DNA of 64,000 nt from JAJECS01 sp965219705 (GCA_965219705.1 OZ244789.1:3162001-3226000); one strand, 5' to 3'. Counted from the first letter of the stretch, positions 43,197 through 52,984 are shown. Notes: generated from the sequence alone by a model not told the origin. Numbers and translations: made by a program.

Positions 43197-44600
43197 CTAG
43201 ACATCAGTCCAGCGGCGGTCCGGTTCCAGGTTCCCCCGCAGCATGATCTGCCGGCGCCGCTGGCTCGCGCGCACACGGCGGTCGATGTCGGGAGGATTCC
43301 AGTCACGTAGGACGAGCGCGGTGAGCTCTTCCCGGACCTGGGCATGTGCCGGATCCGCCGCGAGGTCGTTGAACTCGCCCGGGTCATCCTCAAGGTCGTA
43401 GAGCTCCACTGGCTGGTCGAGGTTGTGATTGAGCTTGAACCGCCCACGGCGCACCATGCGTCCCGGTCGATCAGTGCCGTGGGCGGTGAATTCGGCAATG
43501 GCCAGGCCCTCGGATTCCGGCGCCCGGCCTTCAAGCACGTCAAGCAAGCTCACGCCGTCCAGGTCGCGGGTGTCGTCGCCGGCCATATCGAGGATCGTGC
43601 GCACCAGGTCGATCAACGACGTGACCTGACCGATTCGCCGGCCCGCCGCGACATGCCCGGGCCACGCCATCAGCATCGGAACGCGCACCGCCCCCTCGAA
43701 GAACGCGTGCTTGCACCACATGCCGTGCTCACCGGCCATTTCGCCGTGGTCGGATGTGTAGACGACCACCGTGTTGTCCGACAGGCCGTTGGCCTGCAGC
43801 GCGCGCAGCACCGTCCCCACACGGTCATCAAGAAAGCTCACCAGCCCGAAGTAGGCGGCGCGCGCGCGGCGCACCTCTTCGTCGGTAAACCCGTCGAGAA
43901 GGCCCATGAACCGCCGCATCCACTGGTTGTGGGGGTGCAGTCGCTCCAGATGCCCCGGAGGAATCACCGGCAGGTCCGTGCGATCCGGAAAGTAGCGGTC
44001 GAAGTATGGCTGACGCACGATCAGCGGGAAGTGGGGCGTCATGAACCCCACGCAGCAGGCCCAAGGCCCCCGCCGGCGCTCGGGCTCGGCCAAATACGCA
44101 GCTGCGCGTACCGCGACGCAGTCGTCATACACCTGATGCTCCGCCTCTCCTGGCCCGGCCTCGCGGATCAGGTCGGCACGGCTTGAGATCACCTCGTCGG
44201 CGTTGTCCCAGGTGAACAACGGGTCACTCCGGCCAATCTCCATTTCACCGACCAAATGCCGCCGAAACCCGTGGCGCATATCGAGGCCCGCGAAGTGCAT
44301 GCGGCCGACCAAGGTCGTGTCGTACCCCAGCGCGTTGAGCCGGTGCGCCCAGGTGGGCTCGTCGCTGGCCAGCGTCGCCGCGTTATCCCACACGCCGATC
44401 CGGCTGGCATAGCGCCCGGTCATGAATGACGAGCGCGACGGCACGCAGATTGGAAAGTTGCAGTATGCGTTCTCGAAAACCACGCCCCGATCGGCCAGCC
44501 GCTGCATGGCGGGGGTCTCAACGAGCGGATGCCCGTAGGGTGAACTCACGCGCCCATCGTGTTCGTCCGACATGATGATGAGGATGTTCGGCTTTGCCAT
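43197..44600 (-). CDS. Sulfatase (Cys-type, formylglycine-dependent)
   Basis: A 467-residue type I sulfatase. N-terminal metal site KPNILIIMSDEHDG; modification motif C52-V-P-S-R in FPICVPSRSSFMTGRY, where Cys is converted to formylglycine; then YTSDHGEMAGEHGMWCKHAF and a C-terminal strand domain with ELYDLEDDPGEFNDLA. The ATG at 44600 follows an AGAGAGG element. No signal peptide is seen, so it may be cytosolic. The substrate would be a sulfated sugar or organosulfate. It is divergent from the sialidase-like gene. Confidence 0.93.
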   Translation of the reverse strand: MAKPNILIIMSDEHDGRVSSPYGHPLVETPAMQRLADRGVVFENAYCNFPICVPSRSSFMTGRYASRIGVWDNAATLASDEPTWAHRLNALGYDTTLVGRMHFAGLDMRHGFRRHLVGEMEIGRSDPLFTWDNADEVISSRADLIREAGPGEAEHQVYDDCVAVRAAAYLAEPERRRGPWACCVGFMTPHFPLIVRQPYFDRYFPDRTDLPVIPPGHLERLHPHNQWMRRFMGLLDGFTDEEVRRARAAYFGLVSFLDDRVGTVLRALQANGLSDNTVVVYTSDHGEMAGEHGMWCKHAFFEGAVRVPMLMAWPGHVAAGRRIGQVTSLIDLVRTILDMAGDDTRDLDGVSLLDVLEGRAPESEGLAIAEFTAHGTDRPGRMVRRGRFKLNHNLDQPVELYDLEDDPGEFNDLAADPAHAQVREELTALVLRDWNPPDIDRRVRASQRRRQIMLRGNLEPDRRWTDV

Positions 44601-44681
44601 GTGCGCCTCTCTCACACCGCCGCCGCGAGCGACGACGGGCCCTATGATCGTCGCTCATGCATGTAGCCAGGGCCAGAGCCA

Positions 44682-45752
44682 GTGACCCCCGGCGATCCTG
44701 ACATTCGCGGTGACGCGCCGATCGGCATTCAGGATGCCCGAAGGCTCTTTTCAGCCGACGATCCGCACATCCATCACATGGCCAGCCTGGCGCGACTGCC
44801 GCGCGGTCGGCTCGTCCTCAGCTTCAGCCGCGTGCCAGAAACTCACCGGCACAACAACGGCGTGCTGCAACTCTCGCGCTCCGACGACGACGGGGCGACC
44901 TGGACCACGCCCAAGCCGCTCTACGCCCATCCGGGATGGGACTGCCTCAACATGGGCGGGCTCATGCCGTTCGGCGAGACGCGGTTGCTGCTGGCGCTGG
45001 GCCGGCTTCAGATCGACCCGTCGCTGCCGGGCGACGAGCCCTGCACCGGCTGGCATCTGGCGACGACCGCGTCGTCCGACGGCGGCGAGACGTGGTCACC
45101 CGTGAGCCCCGAAGTCAGCCTCTTCCCGGGCTGGACGGAGCTCTACGGCGCCAGCAATCCCCAGCAATTGGCCGACGGCGGCCACATGCTCGCGGTGATC
45201 GGAACAACCGGGCCCGACGTCGGCTGGCGGGCCGGCGTGACGTTTACCGCTGACCTGGGAAGCTCTTTCTCACCGCCGGTGGTCGTCGCCGAGCATCCGA
45301 GGCTCGGCTTCGGCGACATGGATATCGTGCGGCTGGCGGATGCACGTTTTCTCGCCGTGGCGCGCGTGTTCGGCGGCGAGCCCAGCGTGTTCGCGCACTC
45401 AGCCGACGAAGGCCGGACCTGGAGCGAGCCGCGCCCGACCGCCTTCTCCGGCGCCAACATCAAGCTGCATCGCCTGCGATCCGGCACGGTGGTCTGCGCC
45501 TATCGCGATGAGCGCGGCAATCGGTCGGGCGTGGCGTGCAGCGTCAGCGAGGACGCCGGCGAAACCTGGCGGCGCCTGGGATGGCTGGCCGCCCCAGCCC
45601 CTGGCGCCCCGCCCGGGGCAGAAACGGCACGCTGCGGCTACCCCGACATCGCCCCAATCGGCGGCCGGAATCTCGGTTGCGTGCTGCATCCCGCACCGGA
45701 CGCCACCGGTTCGGTCGATCTGCGTTGGCTGCGGCTCGTGGACCGCACCTAA
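44682..45752 (+). CDS. Sialidase-superfamily (BNR/Asp-box) protein
   Basis: A 356-residue six-bladed propeller protein starting at GTG 44682. At least four Asp-box motifs are visible: SRSDDDGATW, ASSDGGETW, HSADEGRTW and SVSEDAGETW. SRVPETHRHNNG and CGYPDIAPIGGRNL fit other blades. True sialidase catalytic residues (Arg triad, Tyr, Glu) cannot be assigned with confidence, so it may be an exo-glycosidase or a lyase-like relative. No secretion signal. It is divergent from the sulfatase gene by 81 bases, suggesting joint use on sulfated glycans. Confidence 0.82.
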   Translation: MTPGDPDIRGDAPIGIQDARRLFSADDPHIHHMASLARLPRGRLVLSFSRVPETHRHNNGVLQLSRSDDDGATWTTPKPLYAHPGWDCLNMGGLMPFGETRLLLALGRLQIDPSLPGDEPCTGWHLATTASSDGGETWSPVSPEVSLFPGWTELYGASNPQQLADGGHMLAVIGTTGPDVGWRAGVTFTADLGSSFSPPVVVAEHPRLGFGDMDIVRLADARFLAVARVFGGEPSVFAHSADEGRTWSEPRPTAFSGANIKLHRLRSGTVVCAYRDERGNRSGVACSVSEDAGETWRRLGWLAAPAPGAPPGAETARCGYPDIAPIGGRNLGCVLHPAPDATGSVDLRWLRLVDRT

Positions 45753-45758
45753 GCTGGC

Positions 45759-47543
45759 TCAGCCGGGCGTCTGGTAGCTCAGGTCCCAGTCGCCCAGGCG
45801 GTCCAACTCACGGGTCGCCGTGGTCAATTCCGTCTCACCGGCCGCCTGCCAGGCGGCAATCTCCTTGCGATGTCCCAGTCGCCGTATCGCCGACCACATA
45901 TCAAGGTAGTTCGCACGGCCCGCCGCACCGGCGCAGTCCCAGAAGAACAGGTGCGGCACGCCGACCTGATAGAGACCTCCAGCACGGCGCCGAAACTCCT
46001 CCGGCGCCAGATGGCGCGGCATGATGTTCGGCGCAACCGTGCACGTCGATCCCTGCGTCAGATCCAGCAGCCATGCGGCAGCATCCGGGTCTCTCCACGC
46101 GTGCAGCGAGCTGTCCATACCCAGCTCCGACGAGTACGGGATCAGCGTGTCGACCAGGCCCTCGGCCACCCAGGCGCGCAGATCCATCGCGAGCTGCAAA
46201 TTCTCCTGCTCGGTGGCGCCGACGATGGCCGAGACCTGGATTCGGCTCGACCGGCCCTGCGTCTGCGCCTCATCGTCCATGGCTGCCCGGACCTCGCGCA
46301 TGAACTGCGTCAGCGTTTCCGCCCGGTACCGCAGCCAGGTCGGGTCGTCGGACGGAAGCTCGCGCGGGTCGACCCCGTGCGCCTGCTTGAATCCCTCGAC
46401 GATGGGGCGCTCATACTCGACCAACGGCGGCCGCCGGTTGTACAGCAGACACACGCCGTCGATCGGATGCTGCGCCACCTCCCGCAGCAACTCCACGGCA
46501 TAGGCGCGAACCTCGGGAAAGCTGTAGGCCATGCGCGGCGTGCGGACGCCGTTCCGGTCCTCGCCGCGCCACTCCGGATGCCGTTGGTAGATCCCGTCGC
46601 CGTAGTCGAAGTGGTCATGCGGCGGCGGAAAGTGGAACCCGGCCACCCGCCAGCTGGCATGGAATTCCATGCCGATCTCGTGGCAGTAGTCCAGGGCAAC
46701 CCGAAACGGGTCGACGCCCTGGGCGGCAAAGGCCCGCCAGCTCTCCGCGTGCAGGCGGTCGCCGACGCGGTCAAAGTCGTCCAGCCCGTCGAACGTGCAG
46801 CGGCGCCCGATGTTGGTGAGGTTGTACATCAGATCGCCTTGGCCGCACTCCCAATACATGCGCGCGAAGTCTGTATCGCGATAGGGCTCCAACTCGCGTC
46901 GCACCTCATCCGCCGTTGTCATGCGCCACAACCAGTGGGGTCCGTGCGCGTCCTGATGCGCAAAGAGCGTGCGATGCCGCGTCGCGTCCCGATCGGCGCG
47001 CACCGCCCCGACCTCGGCATCGGTGAGTGGGACGAGCTTGATATAGGCGATCCGCGCGTGCGTGCAGCGAACCGTGCCAATGCCCTCGCCCGGCGCCTCC
47101 CGCCAGCCCGCCTGACCGATGTGGAGGTCCTGACCTGAAAGATCCGCGACCTTCCAGAACATCTCCACGATCGCCCGATCGTGCGGGCCGTCCGATGGAT
47201 CGCCCCCGGACTTGAGCATCGTCTCGACCGTGTCATCGCTGAGCCGCACGAGCACCGCGTGGCCATCGCTCTCGCCGGTTCGGGACGGCATGACGCCGAT
47301 GGACACCGCATGCCAGCCTTCCGCGCCCAGCGGATAGCACACCGTGGGTGCGGCCGTGTTTGGTCCGGCCATCAGCATCGTGCCGGAGAGGTCGTCGGTC
47401 GCGTAGGGCATCGCCCGCCAGCGGCGATGCTGCGGACGCGCCCCTATCGCGTCGCCCGGCTCGCACCGGTCGAGGTCGGTGCGATAGACCGCCGCGCTCG
47501 CGAAGCCCTGATCCGCAAAGTAGTCAACGGTTGTCTGCGCCAC
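45759..47543 (-). CDS. Uncharacterised protein, TIM-barrel glycoside hydrolase-like
   Basis: A 594-residue soluble protein from GTG 47543, with GGAGG about ten bases upstream. An N-terminal beta-rich part (1-200, ending VPLTDAEV) is followed by a barrel-like region. There, GMEFHASWRVAGFHFPPP, AYSFPEVRAYAVELLREVAQ and VDTLIPYSSELGM recall glycosyl-hydrolase-like proteins of the GH10/GH13-related uncharacterised groups. I cannot name a family. It is convergent with the sialidase-like gene, six bases apart, and probably part of the same glycan-use cluster. Confidence 0.55.
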   Translation of the reverse strand: MAQTTVDYFADQGFASAAVYRTDLDRCEPGDAIGARPQHRRWRAMPYATDDLSGTMLMAGPNTAAPTVCYPLGAEGWHAVSIGVMPSRTGESDGHAVLVRLSDDTVETMLKSGGDPSDGPHDRAIVEMFWKVADLSGQDLHIGQAGWREAPGEGIGTVRCTHARIAYIKLVPLTDAEVGAVRADRDATRHRTLFAHQDAHGPHWLWRMTTADEVRRELEPYRDTDFARMYWECGQGDLMYNLTNIGRRCTFDGLDDFDRVGDRLHAESWRAFAAQGVDPFRVALDYCHEIGMEFHASWRVAGFHFPPPHDHFDYGDGIYQRHPEWRGEDRNGVRTPRMAYSFPEVRAYAVELLREVAQHPIDGVCLLYNRRPPLVEYERPIVEGFKQAHGVDPRELPSDDPTWLRYRAETLTQFMREVRAAMDDEAQTQGRSSRIQVSAIVGATEQENLQLAMDLRAWVAEGLVDTLIPYSSELGMDSSLHAWRDPDAAAWLLDLTQGSTCTVAPNIMPRHLAPEEFRRRAGGLYQVGVPHLFFWDCAGAAGRANYLDMWSAIRRLGHRKEIAAWQAAGETELTTATRELDRLGDWDLSYQTPG

Positions 47544-47859
47544 GGTCCCACCGCCTCCCCACTCTCAATAGTCTCTGGGCACGCCACCGCGCCCGGCCGC
47601 CCTGAACGCCGCACCGTATGCCACGACCCGCCGCGATTCAAGCAGTTCGGTGTCGAGTGGAATCAGGCAACGTCGGTCCACCCGCAGGCCCGGCATTGGG
47701 CGCGAGACTCGACGGGCGCCGGATCGGCTCAAGAGCACATCGACCGCGAGGCACGACAGCGACGGGACTGCGTTCGCCGGCTGTGGCCTGGCGGCCGCCG
47801 CGCCATGTCGTGCAGCAGGGCCACGAATACGCCGCGCTTCCGGCACTTGCCTAGTTGCC
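47544..47859. other. Intergenic region, nothing recognised
   Basis: These 316 bases lie between two minus-strand genes. Short open frames occur on both strands but are Arg/Ala-rich and resemble no family. No repeat or clear promoter was seen, apart from the ribosome binding site of the downstream gene near 47553. Confidence 0.4.
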
Positions 47860-50400
47860 TCAAGCGCGACGGCCTGAAGGCCCGGTCGCGCTCGGATGTG
47901 CGCAGGCAGCTTGGTCACTCGCAGCCACCACTATTGCGGGAACCTCGATTTCGTTGAACCAGGCCACGTCTTCTTCCACCATGCCCAGCGTCAGCGTATA
48001 CAAGCCAGGTGCGGACGGCGCTCTGATCACTCCTTCAAAGACGAACCCGGACCCGGGTGCGACGCTGGTCCAAGTTGTCGTCGGTGCGTCAAACGGCACC
48101 GATAGTCGATCTTCTAGGGTGGTCAGGTCTTGCGGCACGAAGCGGTCGTCCGGCACAGACCAGCGCGTGCCGAGCCGATGGAAGCCTTGCCAGTCTTGCG
48201 AGCCGGTGTTGACGGCCTGGACGAGCAAGTAGGCGCCGTCTCCTGGGTTCATACATACCTGCGGCGATAGAACATGCAGGTCCGCCTTGTTTGGCGGACG
48301 ATCGCTAGTGGTCGGCTGCGCCCGAATCTCGATGTCGGCGCTGGCGAGTCGCTCGCCGTCGACCGAGAGCCAGATTCGGTAGCGGCCCGGAACCGTTGGC
48401 GAGCGCGTGGTGAGCGGCTCCAAGAATTGCGCCGTGGCGCCGGCCGGAATGATCGGCGGCGGCCGCAAGCGAACTGGCTGCCGAGTGGCCGTAGCGCCAT
48501 CGGAAGCTTCCCAGACTAGTTCGGCGGTCCGGGTCCGACGGCCCGGAGGCGGGCGCCAGGCAAGCGAGGCGCGGTTGTGAATCGTGACCGGGATCACGGT
48601 AGGCAAGTCAGCTAGCCCGGAGCGCAGCACGAGCTGGGTTTCGACCTCGGACCAGCCTGTCATTGCTGGGACGCCCTGGGACCCAAGATGGAGCACAACG
48701 AAGCGCCCGGCATCGAGCGGCGTGGTCGATGGCCGAACCTCGCGCGCCACCGTTTGCCAAGCCTCGATCTGTTGGTCCGTCAGAAACTTCCGATCCAGGA
48801 CGAGCGTGCGCACACCGAACGCCAGCAGTGCATCCAGGACTTGGGGCCTGGTATTCACGTCGGCTCCGTCGATCAACCGCGCCAGATACGCCGTGCCGCG
48901 CGGAGCGTAAGACCCCGTGTAGCCGCCGACGACCGGCTGACGTCCGCCGTTGAGCGACCACCAGACCCGCTCGGTGTACGGGACCTGTGACGTGAATTCC
49001 GCGCCGGACGGGATGAAGGTCACCGGTCCGTCGGGCGACTCCGCCAGCGCCGCTTGCAGCCTGGTGTCATAGGGGATCGAAGCTAGGTGGACCGGCGCCC
49101 GCGCGAACTCAGCGGCGAGCAAGACCAGCAATAGCGCCGCCAGGACGTGGGCCCGCGCGCCGCCCGTCCGGCGCCAGCGGTAGAGCTGCGCAATGGCGAT
49201 GGCCGCCAGGAGCGCCATGGCCAGCATGATTCCGCCGACCACGAACGTTGGGCTACCCAAGGAGGCGAATCCCGGAATCAAGGCGTGCGCCGCCGCGAAC
49301 GGGAGCGCCACGCCGGTGAGCTCGTCCTGCCACCACAATTCGGGGCCCAGCGACAGCACGAACAGCAGCACGCCGCTGATTCCGAGCGCGGCGGCGGTTG
49401 CCCGCATCCGCGCCTGCGCGGCGCCCGCAACCAATCCCAGCGCGGTCAGTGCGGTGGGCAAGATGCCGAGGAAGAAGGAGGGCGTGAAGCCCGAGACTCT
49501 GGACCCGATGACCTGAAACCACCAGAGGGACTGCGTCACCCAGGGAAGGTATGCCGGCAAGCGGGCACTCAGCCGACGCGCTTCCTCAAGGGTCCGCACT
49601 TCCTGATTGTCGAGCCAAAACCCCACATATCCCATGAGCAGCGGAACGAACGGCAGGGCGGCGGCCAGCGTCGCGGCCGCCGCCCTGGCCACGAGCCGTC
49701 GGTCGAGTCGCGGACGGCGCCGACTCAGCATGGCCGCGCCGATCAGCACCAGCAGGATGAGCAGGGCGATGAAGCCCAGGTATACGGTCGTGGCGAACTG
49801 AATGAACACGCATAGCCAGGCCCCGCTCAGCTTCCACCAGGCCGGACGCCGCAGGAACCAGAACCAGAGCGCCATAGCCAGCGGCGTCCACCAGAACATG
49901 AGCAGGCTATGGAATTGCAGGAACTCTTTCTGGATCGGCGCGAAAGCGAATATGAACCCGGCGACTACGGCCGGCCACCAGCGACCCACGAGAAACCAGG
50001 CCGCCGTCGCGGCAGCCGTGGCGTTGAGGAAAGGACTGGCGATCGTCAGAACGTTGAGCCCGACGCCCGGTCCGAAGATCGCTGCGACCGGTGCGTAGAT
50101 TGGCAACCCGCCCAGCAGTAGGTGGTGGTAGAAGAACGAATCGCCCATGCCGTAGTGGGCCAATCCTTCGAACAACCGCTGCGGCTCCGCGAAGACGGCG
50201 TAACGCGTCCATTCGAGCATGTAGAGGACCATCAAGCTGTCTATGTGGCCGTAGTGGAACTGATCCCCGGCGGCCGGCGGCAGCGTCGTCAGGGCGGCCG
50301 CGGCGAATAGGGCCGCAGCAGCTCCAAGTTTGATGCATCGAGCGGCGGTCGTTGGGATAGCGAGACTCACTGGACCTCGGCGCAGATGCAAGATAGTCAC
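47860..50400 (-). CDS. Polytopic membrane protein, GT-C glycosyltransferase-like, with C-terminal Ig-like domain
   Basis: An 846-residue protein. About 11 hydrophobic segments fill residues 25-450, with a first periplasmic loop rich in acidic and aromatic residues (HYGHIDSLMVLYMLEW), as in lipid-linked-sugar transferases of the GT-C type. A soluble region (450-600) contains GPVTFIPSGAEFTSQVPYTE, resembling YfhO-like proteins. Two beta-rich modules follow; the last (about 700-830) has VNTGSQDWQGFHRLGTRW, APGSGFVFEGVIRAP and GLYTLTLGMVEE, a pattern of NBR1-type Ig-like domains. It may transfer sugars to surface polymers. The activity is inferred only. Confidence 0.6.
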   Translation of the reverse strand: MTILHLRRGPVSLAIPTTAARCIKLGAAAALFAAAALTTLPPAAGDQFHYGHIDSLMVLYMLEWTRYAVFAEPQRLFEGLAHYGMGDSFFYHHLLLGGLPIYAPVAAIFGPGVGLNVLTIASPFLNATAAATAAWFLVGRWWPAVVAGFIFAFAPIQKEFLQFHSLLMFWWTPLAMALWFWFLRRPAWWKLSGAWLCVFIQFATTVYLGFIALLILLVLIGAAMLSRRRPRLDRRLVARAAAATLAAALPFVPLLMGYVGFWLDNQEVRTLEEARRLSARLPAYLPWVTQSLWWFQVIGSRVSGFTPSFFLGILPTALTALGLVAGAAQARMRATAAALGISGVLLFVLSLGPELWWQDELTGVALPFAAAHALIPGFASLGSPTFVVGGIMLAMALLAAIAIAQLYRWRRTGGARAHVLAALLLVLLAAEFARAPVHLASIPYDTRLQAALAESPDGPVTFIPSGAEFTSQVPYTERVWWSLNGGRQPVVGGYTGSYAPRGTAYLARLIDGADVNTRPQVLDALLAFGVRTLVLDRKFLTDQQIEAWQTVAREVRPSTTPLDAGRFVVLHLGSQGVPAMTGWSEVETQLVLRSGLADLPTVIPVTIHNRASLAWRPPPGRRTRTAELVWEASDGATATRQPVRLRPPPIIPAGATAQFLEPLTTRSPTVPGRYRIWLSVDGERLASADIEIRAQPTTSDRPPNKADLHVLSPQVCMNPGDGAYLLVQAVNTGSQDWQGFHRLGTRWSVPDDRFVPQDLTTLEDRLSVPFDAPTTTWTSVAPGSGFVFEGVIRAPSAPGLYTLTLGMVEEDVAWFNEIEVPAIVVAASDQAACAHPSATGPSGRRA

Positions 50401-50535
50401 GAGGATGGGCGCGACGTCGCGGGAGCAGGAACGGCCGGCGGCTGTAGGGAATCGTCGCTCGCAGTATTCGTGCTAGCCGCCACGGCCCGGCAACATACAG
50501 AATCACTTATCAATCTGACATGCGTCGGCGGCGAG

Positions 50536-51483
50536 CTACGGCGCGCCTGCCCCAGCAGCCCTGATGCCGGTATCCGTGGCAATGACCGGAATCGGGTCGC
50601 AGATGCAACGGGCGCCGCCGAGCGGCGTGCCGAGCATGACCCATTGCCCGTCCCACCGGATCAGGCGGCTTGCGTAGGGCTGCACGGGCGCGTCCGGGGG
50701 CAGAACCTCACCGGTGCCGTGGAGGTGAAACGGTCCCAGCGGTGACTCGCCGACCATCGAGAAGTCGGCGTTGCGAAACGGGTGGCCGGGAAACCGGCGC
50801 TTGAACGCTGGGAGTAGACGGTTGGTCGAGGTGCAGAAGAGCAGGTAGTACCGCCCGTCGATCCGGTATACCTGCGGGACCTCGATCTCGGTGGCGATGG
50901 AGTCAACCTGCAGCGGCGGCTCAACCTGCCACGTCCGCATATCCCGGCTGGTCGCCAACCCGACCGTGCCCCGGCGGTTACGGTCCGGGGACTTGCTGCG
51001 GGCGCATACGAATTGATACACGCGGTCCCCCGCGTCGAAGAGCATCGGATCGCGCCATTGGCCGAACGCCTTGTGCACGGGGCCGAGACGCTCGTAGAGC
51101 CGCGGGTCGCGCTCGTTGACCGGATTGTGCTCGTATTTGGTCCAGGCATATAGATCGTCGGAGACGGCCAGCCCCACGCGATGCACCGTGCGCGTGATCG
51201 GGTTCTCGTGCCGGCGCACGGCGCTGTAGGCCATCCAGAAGCGCCCGTCCCAGGCAATAACGGAGCCGGTGGAGAGGGTTTGGCTGTCCCAGGACTCGCC
51301 GGGTCCACGCTCCAAGGCCAGGCCGACGTATTGCCAATGCACCAGATCACGACTGACGGCGTGGCCGATATCCCAGTTCCAGGAGGGATGGGGCGCCGAC
51401 GAGGTACAGAAAAAGCAGTGGGCCACACCATCTCTGACGACGAACCAGGCATCGCCAATGGTGGAGCCGGGGAGGCTAAACAT
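50536..51483 (-). CDS. GH32/GH43-like five-bladed propeller hydrolase
   Basis: A 315-residue protein from ATG 51483 with GAGGAG upstream. The three acidic sites typical of this clan can be placed: Asp in TIGDAWFVV, Asp in QWRDPMLFD (the RDP motif) and Glu in ATEIEVPQVY. Repeated strands YSAVRRHENP and ATSRDMRTWQVEPPL fit the propeller. Possible activities include fructan, arabinan or related side-chain hydrolysis. No signal peptide. It is close to a small membrane protein gene upstream, and the large membrane protein lies downstream. Confidence 0.75.
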   Translation of the reverse strand: MFSLPGSTIGDAWFVVRDGVAHCFFCTSSAPHPSWNWDIGHAVSRDLVHWQYVGLALERGPGESWDSQTLSTGSVIAWDGRFWMAYSAVRRHENPITRTVHRVGLAVSDDLYAWTKYEHNPVNERDPRLYERLGPVHKAFGQWRDPMLFDAGDRVYQFVCARSKSPDRNRRGTVGLATSRDMRTWQVEPPLQVDSIATEIEVPQVYRIDGRYYLLFCTSTNRLLPAFKRRFPGHPFRNADFSMVGESPLGPFHLHGTGEVLPPDAPVQPYASRLIRWDGQWVMLGTPLGGARCICDPIPVIATDTGIRAAGAGAP

Positions 51484-51498
51484 GCTCTCCTCGGTCGC

Positions 51499-51930
51499 CT
51501 ATTGGCGTGAGGCCCCGCCCCAGAGATAGACGCCGGTATTCCCAACGACCCACGCGAAGAGCACGTCAACCCACGGGAAGTGGCTGATATGGGACTGGGC
51601 CGCAAGACCCGTCTCATTCTCCGGCCAAAATGTCCATAGCCATCCCCAATAGAAGAGTATCACCAGGGCGATTGACCCGTAGAAGACCGCCGCCGCCGCT
51701 AGATACTCGCGAGTGACGGCATTGTTGCCGCTGCCGGCCACGGCCCGCTTGCGCAGACCGCTCACCACCAGCGCCACCGGCACTGCCGCCGCCATGAACC
51801 AGTTGATGACCTGCCAAACCGGATACGTCGGGCCGCCGTCGTGGTAAACCGGGGTGAGGATGAGGTTCAGACCGACCACAACCGCGATTGCTACGAGCGC
51901 GACCGCCACAAGACGTCTTGCCATGTCCAT
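51499..51930 (-). CDS. Small membrane protein
   Basis: A 143-residue protein with four hydrophobic segments (LVAVALVAIAVVVGLNLIL, VINWFMAAAVPVALVVSG, AAAVFYGSIALVILFYWGW, VDVLFAWVVGNTGVYLW). No family is recognised. The ATG at 51930 follows an AAGGCGG element; a longer frame to 52170 adds Arg-rich sequence unlike a membrane protein N-terminus. It precedes the propeller hydrolase gene by 15 bases on the same strand. Confidence 0.65.
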   Translation of the reverse strand: MDMARRLVAVALVAIAVVVGLNLILTPVYHDGGPTYPVWQVINWFMAAAVPVALVVSGLRKRAVAGSGNNAVTREYLAAAAVFYGSIALVILFYWGWLWTFWPENETGLAAQSHISHFPWVDVLFAWVVGNTGVYLWGGASRQ

Positions 51931-52066
51931 GAATTTGCCGCCTTTCCAAGCGCGCAGATATCGGCTTGCGGTCCAGCACCGAACCCGCCCGGCACCAAGC
52001 GATCTTACTGAAGCATCAGCGTGCCGCTTGCCAACACGCCGACGGACAAGCTCTCGTTCCGAATGC

Positions 52067-52984
52067 CTAGCCGGCTGAGCGCCGCAGATACGCCTGACGC
52101 TTCGCCAGGGCTTCGGCTGCGACGCTGCCGGGAGTGAGCTTTTCCTGTGGCAACAGCGCCGCCGGATCACGGCGGATGAGGGCTCGCGCCACTCGGATCG
52201 TTTCCGCGGCCGGCATGGTCAAGCAACGGGCGGCGCCGATGGTGGTCTCACGCTGAATGCCGGCCAAATGCGGCTCGATCGCGGGAAAGCCTGACGACGA
52301 GCCGCCGACCGCACGGACGGCCGTCCAGCCACGCGGATCGGTTGCCACCCGCGCATGGCGCGTAAAGCCGCCGCGGTGCTCGAAGTTCTCCGCGACGTGA
52401 ATCGTCGTGTTCGACTCGTGCCCTACGCCGAGCAGGAGAATCCACCCGCCTTGCCCAGCTGCAGCCTCGAGGACGGCGAGCGGATGCTCGGCGGTTCCCT
52501 GGGCCAGCAGCTCGGGTGCGCGGGGTCCAACGCCGGAAAAGCCGCAGATCGGCGCCGGACTGCGAAATGCGTCCGGCTCGGCAGCCAGGGCCGCCGCGAT
52601 GGTGCCCATATTGCGGTCGATGGGACCGTCAATGCGGTGCGGCGGTATGCGGTCCAGGGCCTGCTGAAACTCCGCCCACGTCACGGCGGTGGTTTCGGCG
52701 TTGAATGGGATGTTGCTTCCCGGCGGCGACGGCAATAGGGATATATAGGTGAATGCGGGCGCAAGAACCGTGGGGACCACGGACCGCAGCGCGGCGACCA
52801 CCGTGCCGGGACCGCCCGCCACCCAGCCAAAGGCGCTCAACGACGAGTGGACGACGACGATCTCGACACCGGATTGGCCCAAAGCGTTGAGACCGTCCGC
52901 GATGTCGCGGTGCGTCACGACAGGCCGGGAATCCGGGACGGAGTCTGGCCGGTCGTTCACGGCTTCGCGCGCCCAAGTGACCAT
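52067..52984 (-). CDS. AAC(3)/YokD-family acetyltransferase
   Basis: A 305-residue protein of the aminoglycoside 3-N-acetyltransferase family. Markers are VVHSSLSAFGWVAGGPGTVV (acetyl-CoA region), FSGVGPRAPELLAQGTAEHP and LLGVGHESNTTIHVAENFEH (conserved His and acidic pair). The ATG at 52984 fits the family start. Environmental members of this family often have unknown natural substrates, so resistance should not be assumed from the family name. The next gene, encoding a GNAT protein, is divergent. Confidence 0.85.
   Translation of the reverse strand: MVTWAREAVNDRPDSVPDSRPVVTHRDIADGLNALGQSGVEIVVVHSSLSAFGWVAGGPGTVVAALRSVVPTVLAPAFTYISLLPSPPGSNIPFNAETTAVTWAEFQQALDRIPPHRIDGPIDRNMGTIAAALAAEPDAFRSPAPICGFSGVGPRAPELLAQGTAEHPLAVLEAAAGQGGWILLLGVGHESNTTIHVAENFEHRGGFTRHARVATDPRGWTAVRAVGGSSSGFPAIEPHLAGIQRETTIGAARCLTMPAAETIRVARALIRRDPAALLPQEKLTPGSVAAEALAKRQAYLRRSAG

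Noticed and set aside
45870..47138. A 422-codon plus-strand frame opposite the barrel protein
   Set aside because: Arg/Val/Gln-rich shadow; the minus-strand gene has a good ribosome binding site and protein-like composition.
52067..52984. Antibiotic resistance gene call for the AAC(3)-family protein
   Set aside because: Family membership is clear, but chromosomal environmental members often have other substrates and no mobile context is present.
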